Below are positions 60,993 through 64,000 of a stretch of DNA of 64,000 nt, piece after piece. The stretch spans positions 62,001-126,000 of the forward strand of contig JACZTO010000002.1 in the NCBI GenBank assembly GCA_022573655.1, given 5' to 3'. The notes under the pieces are model-generated. The model was not told the origin of the DNA, made no database searches, and was given only the letters and a program-made list of their open reading frames with translations. This DNA comes from Pseudomonadota bacterium (GTDB lineage Bacteria > Pseudomonadota > Gammaproteobacteria > Steroidobacterales > Woeseiaceae). Within the stretch, counting starts at the first letter, position 1. Each line of letters begins with the position of its first letter. The position numbers were made by a program, and so were the translations under genes.

Positions 60993-61949
60993 ATGTCAAA
61001 TCAGGGGATGTTTCCTGAAGCCCATTTTGTCGACAGCAATGGTATTCGCCTCGCCGTATACGAGCAGGGCCAGGGCCCCGCCGTGATTCTGCTGCATGGT
61101 TTCCCCGAACTCGCGTTTTCATGGCGCCATCAGCTGCCGGCGTTGGCTGACGCCGGATTTCGAGCTATTGCGCCGGACCAGCGTGGCTATGGCCTGAGCG
61201 ATGTTCCGCCGCATGTGTCAGATTACCGCGCCAGCGAACTGATCGCGGATGTGCGCGGTTTGCTGGACTCGCTGCACCTCGACAGCGCTGTATTCGTCGG
61301 TCACGACTGGGGTGCGCTACTGCTCTGGCAGATGGCCATGCTGGCACCCGAGACCATCGAAAAGCTGGTCATTCTGAATATCCCCCATTTCCCGCGTTCG
61401 AGTGATGATCCCATCGAGATTATGCGCAACCGATTCGGCAATGATTTCTACATCGTCAATTTTCAGGACTCGGATGAAGCCGACGATGCTTTCGCGAACG
61501 ACCCGGCACACTTTTTCGACGTCATGATGAGAAAGAATCAGATATCAAGAAAGCAGTTCGAACAGCTGCCGGCGAATATGAAAGTACTCAGCCTCTTAAA
61601 GACCGTGGCCCGCGAAGTATCCAGTGGAGACCCGTTGCTCAGCGACGAAGAGCGCGACTACTATGCGGACGCATTCGCCCGCAGTGGCTTTACCGGGCCG
61701 ATCAACTGGTATCGCAATTGGACGCATAACTGGAAAGCGCTTGAGGGTATTGACCAGAAGATCGATATCCCGACGCTCTTTATTGGTGCGGCGGATGACA
61801 TTCTCATTACACCCGACCAGATCGAGGCCATGAAGCCACTTGTTACGAATCTCACCGTCCACATACTTGAAGACTGCGGCCATTGGAGCCAACAGGAGCA
61901 ACCGGAAGCCGTCAACCGCGTGATGCTGGACTGGCTGAGGTCCAATTGA
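60993..61949 (+). CDS. Epoxide hydrolase-like alpha/beta hydrolase
   Basis: 318 aa from the ATG at 60993 (a TTG one codon earlier is possible). The oxyanion motif LLHGFPELAFSWRHQ, the nucleophile Asp in VGHDWGALLLWQ and His in DCGHWSQQEQPEAV fit the epoxide hydrolase group. Lid tyrosines in DYYADAFARSGF and NWYRNW are plausible ring-opening residues. Cytoplasmic, with an undefined xenobiotic or lipid epoxide substrate. Confidence 0.9.
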   Translation: MSNQGMFPEAHFVDSNGIRLAVYEQGQGPAVILLHGFPELAFSWRHQLPALADAGFRAIAPDQRGYGLSDVPPHVSDYRASELIADVRGLLDSLHLDSAVFVGHDWGALLLWQMAMLAPETIEKLVILNIPHFPRSSDDPIEIMRNRFGNDFYIVNFQDSDEADDAFANDPAHFFDVMMRKNQISRKQFEQLPANMKVLSLLKTVAREVSSGDPLLSDEERDYYADAFARSGFTGPINWYRNWTHNWKALEGIDQKIDIPTLFIGAADDILITPDQIEAMKPLVTNLTVHILEDCGHWSQQEQPEAVNRVMLDWLRSN

Positions 61950-62348
61950 CCGGCAAATGAAGCGAAAAAGCGACTATCGTCGCCGAAAAATGGCTTAAAT
62001 CGAATTACTTGGCCAACGAATAAGGATATTTTGTGCGAGATCGGAAGTATTTACAATAGTTTATTCTTGTGTTTTTAGGCGATATTTACAGATTTTAACG
62101 TTATTTCGAATGTTTTTACCGGATTTTAGTTAGCTTTTTTGACGATTTTCCCACGATGCCTCGAATCGCGACAGGTCGCCTCAAAAACCCATTCATGGAT
62201 TCTTGAAGATAGCCGATTTTTAAAGATATTAGAGAGTTTTACGGCCTTTTTTTGCCAAGAAATCATGTTGAGGCATAATCGCCTCGGTTGTGCAATATTG
62301 CTGGTCTGAAGTTGGTCTTATCATGAAAGCCACACGTGGAGACTATTT
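61950..62348. other. AT-rich intergenic region before msrP
   Basis: About 400 bp with no supported ORF and much lower GC than its neighbours. It contains two small dyads: GAGGC-ATAATC-GCCTC at 62270-62285 and the palindrome GCAATATTGC at 62292-62301. The msrP transcript must start here or further upstream. Confidence 0.6.
62270..62301 (+). promoter_or_regulatory. Dyad-rich segment upstream of msrP
   Basis: GAGGC/GCCTC (62270-62285) and GCAATATTGC (62292-62301) lie 48-79 bp before the msrP start. They could be an operator or a leader hairpin. No regulator is known for them. Confidence 0.35.
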
Positions 62349-63308
62349 GTGCTAATCAAGAAACCCGCTGACATCCCACCGTCGGAGATCACTAGCGAAA
62401 CAAACTTCCTTAACCGCAGGGATTTTCTCCGCAGCGGAGCACTTGCTGGAGGCGCGCTGGTCACAACGACGGCGGCGGGCGCCCTTGTCCCTGATCAAAG
62501 GGGTGCGCAGCTCCCTGGAGTCACTCCGGGACCGTTCAGCACCAGCGAAACGCAGACCAGCTATGAAGACATCACCACGTACAATAACTACTACGAGTTC
62601 GGTACCAATAAAGCGGACCCGTTCGCGAATGCGCAGGACTTTAAGCCTCGCCCCTGGACGATTTCGGTCGAAGGTCACGCAGACAAGACCGGAACATTCG
62701 ATTTTGAGGATTTCATTAAACCGTTTGATCTTGAGGAACGTATCTACCGTATGCGTTGTGTTGAAGCCTGGTCGATGGTCATCCCCTGGGTGGGGATTCC
62801 GCTTGCCGACGTCGTCAAGTATTTTGCTCCTACTTCGAAGGCCCGATTCGTTGCGTTTGAGACACTGAACGATCCCGAGCAGATGCCCGGCGTGAGACGT
62901 CCTAACCTGGACTGGCCTTACCGCGAGGGGCTCACGATTGCCGAGGCAACGAATCCGCTGCCACTGCTTGCCGTGGGTATCTACGGCCGCGCGATACCGA
63001 ATCAAAACGGCGCGCCAATCCGGCTCGTCGTCCCCTGGAAGTACGGCTTCAAAGGCATTAAGGGCATAGTGAAAATAAGCTTCACGTCAACGCGGCCTCA
63101 GACCAGCTGGAACATGGCTGCACCTCGTGAGTACGGCTTCTACGCAAACGTAAATCCGCAGGTTGATCATCCACGCTGGAGTCAGGCACGCGAACGGCGC
63201 ATCGGTTCCGGCCTGTTTGCAGGCAAACAAGAGACGCTGATGTTCAATGGTTATGGCGAGCACGTAGCGCATTTGTACAAGGACCTGAATCTGCGCCGCA
63301 ACTTTTGA
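62349..63308 (+). CDS. msrP: Protein-methionine-sulfoxide reductase catalytic subunit MsrP
   Basis: 319 aa from a GTG with GGAG 7-9 nt upstream. Tat signal LNRRDFLRSGALAGGALVTT. The molybdopterin domain has the Mo-ligating Cys in YRMRCVEAWSMVIPWVGIPL and the family's ETLNDPEQMPG. It reduces oxidised methionine in periplasmic proteins, taking electrons from MsrQ. The stop overlaps the msrQ start by 4 nt. Confidence 0.96.
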   Translation: MLIKKPADIPPSEITSETNFLNRRDFLRSGALAGGALVTTTAAGALVPDQRGAQLPGVTPGPFSTSETQTSYEDITTYNNYYEFGTNKADPFANAQDFKPRPWTISVEGHADKTGTFDFEDFIKPFDLEERIYRMRCVEAWSMVIPWVGIPLADVVKYFAPTSKARFVAFETLNDPEQMPGVRRPNLDWPYREGLTIAEATNPLPLLAVGIYGRAIPNQNGAPIRLVVPWKYGFKGIKGIVKISFTSTRPQTSWNMAAPREYGFYANVNPQVDHPRWSQARERRIGSGLFAGKQETLMFNGYGEHVAHLYKDLNLRRNF

Positions 63309-63955
63309 TCGCCTCATTGGATACGCTCATCCAAGTGCGTCGCATCTGGAAACCCATTGTGTTTCTGTTGTGCCTGGTGCCGGCAACACTCGTTGTGACG
63401 GACGGCTTCGAAATCACAGGACGCCTGGGCGCTAACCCGATCGAGGAAATCCAGGACCGCTTCGGCATATGGGCGTTGCGCTTCATCATGATCACGCTGG
63501 CCATCACACCATTGCGTCGCATAACACAGTGGAACTGGTTAGGACGATTCCGTCGCATGCTCGGATTGTTCACGTTTTTCTATGCGCTCATGCATTTTCT
63601 TACGTGGTTCATTCTCGATTCTGAAATGCTGATCTCGGCCATTCTGGAAGACCTGACCGAGCGACCGTTCATCATGATCGGCTTTGCGGCACTGGTATTG
63701 CTAACGGCCCTCGCAGTGACATCAACGGATAAAATGCGCCGGCGCCTGGGCCGCCGCTGGCAAAGGCTGCATTATGCCGCGTACGTCATCGCATTCCTTG
63801 GTGTCTCGCACTACTGGTGGCAAGTGAAGAAGGATGTTACTGAGCCACTCAATTACGCCGCCATACTGGCAGTGCTGCTCGGTGCCAGGCTTTTTTGGCG
63901 CTGGACCCGGAAGAGAAAAACAGCGAAAGACTTTTCTGCTCCCAAGCAATCATGA
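63305..63955 (+). CDS. msrQ: Haem-binding subunit MsrQ
   Basis: 216 aa from TTG at 63305, overlapping the msrP stop as TTGA. Six membrane helices; haem ligands are the His residues in FFYALMHFLTWFI, RLHYAAYVIAFLGVSHYWWQ. Conserved DRFGIWALRFIMITLAITPL. It passes electrons from the quinone pool or flavin donors to MsrP. The final 45 bp of the window after it show nothing. Confidence 0.95.
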   Translation: MIASLDTLIQVRRIWKPIVFLLCLVPATLVVTDGFEITGRLGANPIEEIQDRFGIWALRFIMITLAITPLRRITQWNWLGRFRRMLGLFTFFYALMHFLTWFILDSEMLISAILEDLTERPFIMIGFAALVLLTALAVTSTDKMRRRLGRRWQRLHYAAYVIAFLGVSHYWWQVKKDVTEPLNYAAILAVLLGARLFWRWTRKRKTAKDFSAPKQS

Positions 63956-64000
63956 TGATGGGCGCGCTCAGTTACCCTGCATCGTGTGTCAAGCCCAACC

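Overview
The window looks like chromosomal DNA of a free-living gammaproteobacterium. It carries the macromolecular-synthesis block tsaD / rpsU-yqeY-dnaG-rpoD with folB and folK beside tsaD, plus a PA0069-type radical SAM gene, msrPQ, pxpABC, a tldD/pmbA pair and many exported lipoproteins. The abundance of TolB-like/TPR proteins with a conserved ELKRRNVFRV start and of DUF1501-like Tat proteins would fit a marine Woeseia- or Steroidobacter-like lineage, but that placement is inference. I see no phage, integrase, complete insertion sequence or CRISPR array.

Layout. 1-3097 (minus): S41 protease fragment, folK, folB, tsaD. 3124-7658 (plus): promoter, rpsU, yqeY, dnaG, rpoD and terminator. 7762-8072: a tRNA-Ile(CAU) gene split after the anticodon by a 234-nt group I intron. 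8222-10510 (minus): 5-oxoprolinase operon pxpABC, facing an SDR gene. 11284-17723 (minus): pmbA/tldD pair, LysE exporter, rhomboid, a frameshifted DUF2207 gene and lemA. A REP-like inverted repeat (17788-17856) follows.

17854-29261 is the most distinctive block: two divergent gene groups around a 490-bp intergenic region. The five-gene minus arm encodes a PD40/HzsA-like haem lipoprotein, an SH3-plus-barrel protein, a barrel lipoprotein, a DUF4266 lipoprotein and a DUF3570 barrel. The three-gene plus arm encodes a haem-motif protein, a LamG lipoprotein with a duplicated haem unit, and a Tat-exported DUF1501-like protein. All eight products appear to be exported. I read this as an uncharacterised cell-surface redox or polymer-handling system.

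29331-45618 is a mixed region: methyltransferase, alpha/beta hydrolases, ferredoxin, MBL and Nudix enzymes, second rhomboid, beta-propellers, MscS, CDF transporter, radical SAM, TPR/TonB-like protein, M23 peptidase, msrA and folE. It contains a glycine-zipper lipoprotein gene with an internal stop. 45635-52063 holds a truncated TolB-like gene, an M49-like metallopeptidase, SRPBCC and hypothetical genes, and an MBOAT O-acyltransferase with its partner. 52097-55540 is ileS of the GIHH type preceded by a complete T-box leader with Ile specifier AUC and an intrinsic terminator, an arrangement I do not expect in a gammaproteobacterium. The remainder holds a TolB-like/TPR protein, amidohydrolase, DksA-like zinc finger, acyltransferase, epoxide hydrolase and msrPQ.

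The strongest observations are the ileS T-box, the intron-containing tRNA-Ile(CAU), the divergent surface-redox locus, and two gene disruptions: a (CA)5 frameshift and a nonsense codon.
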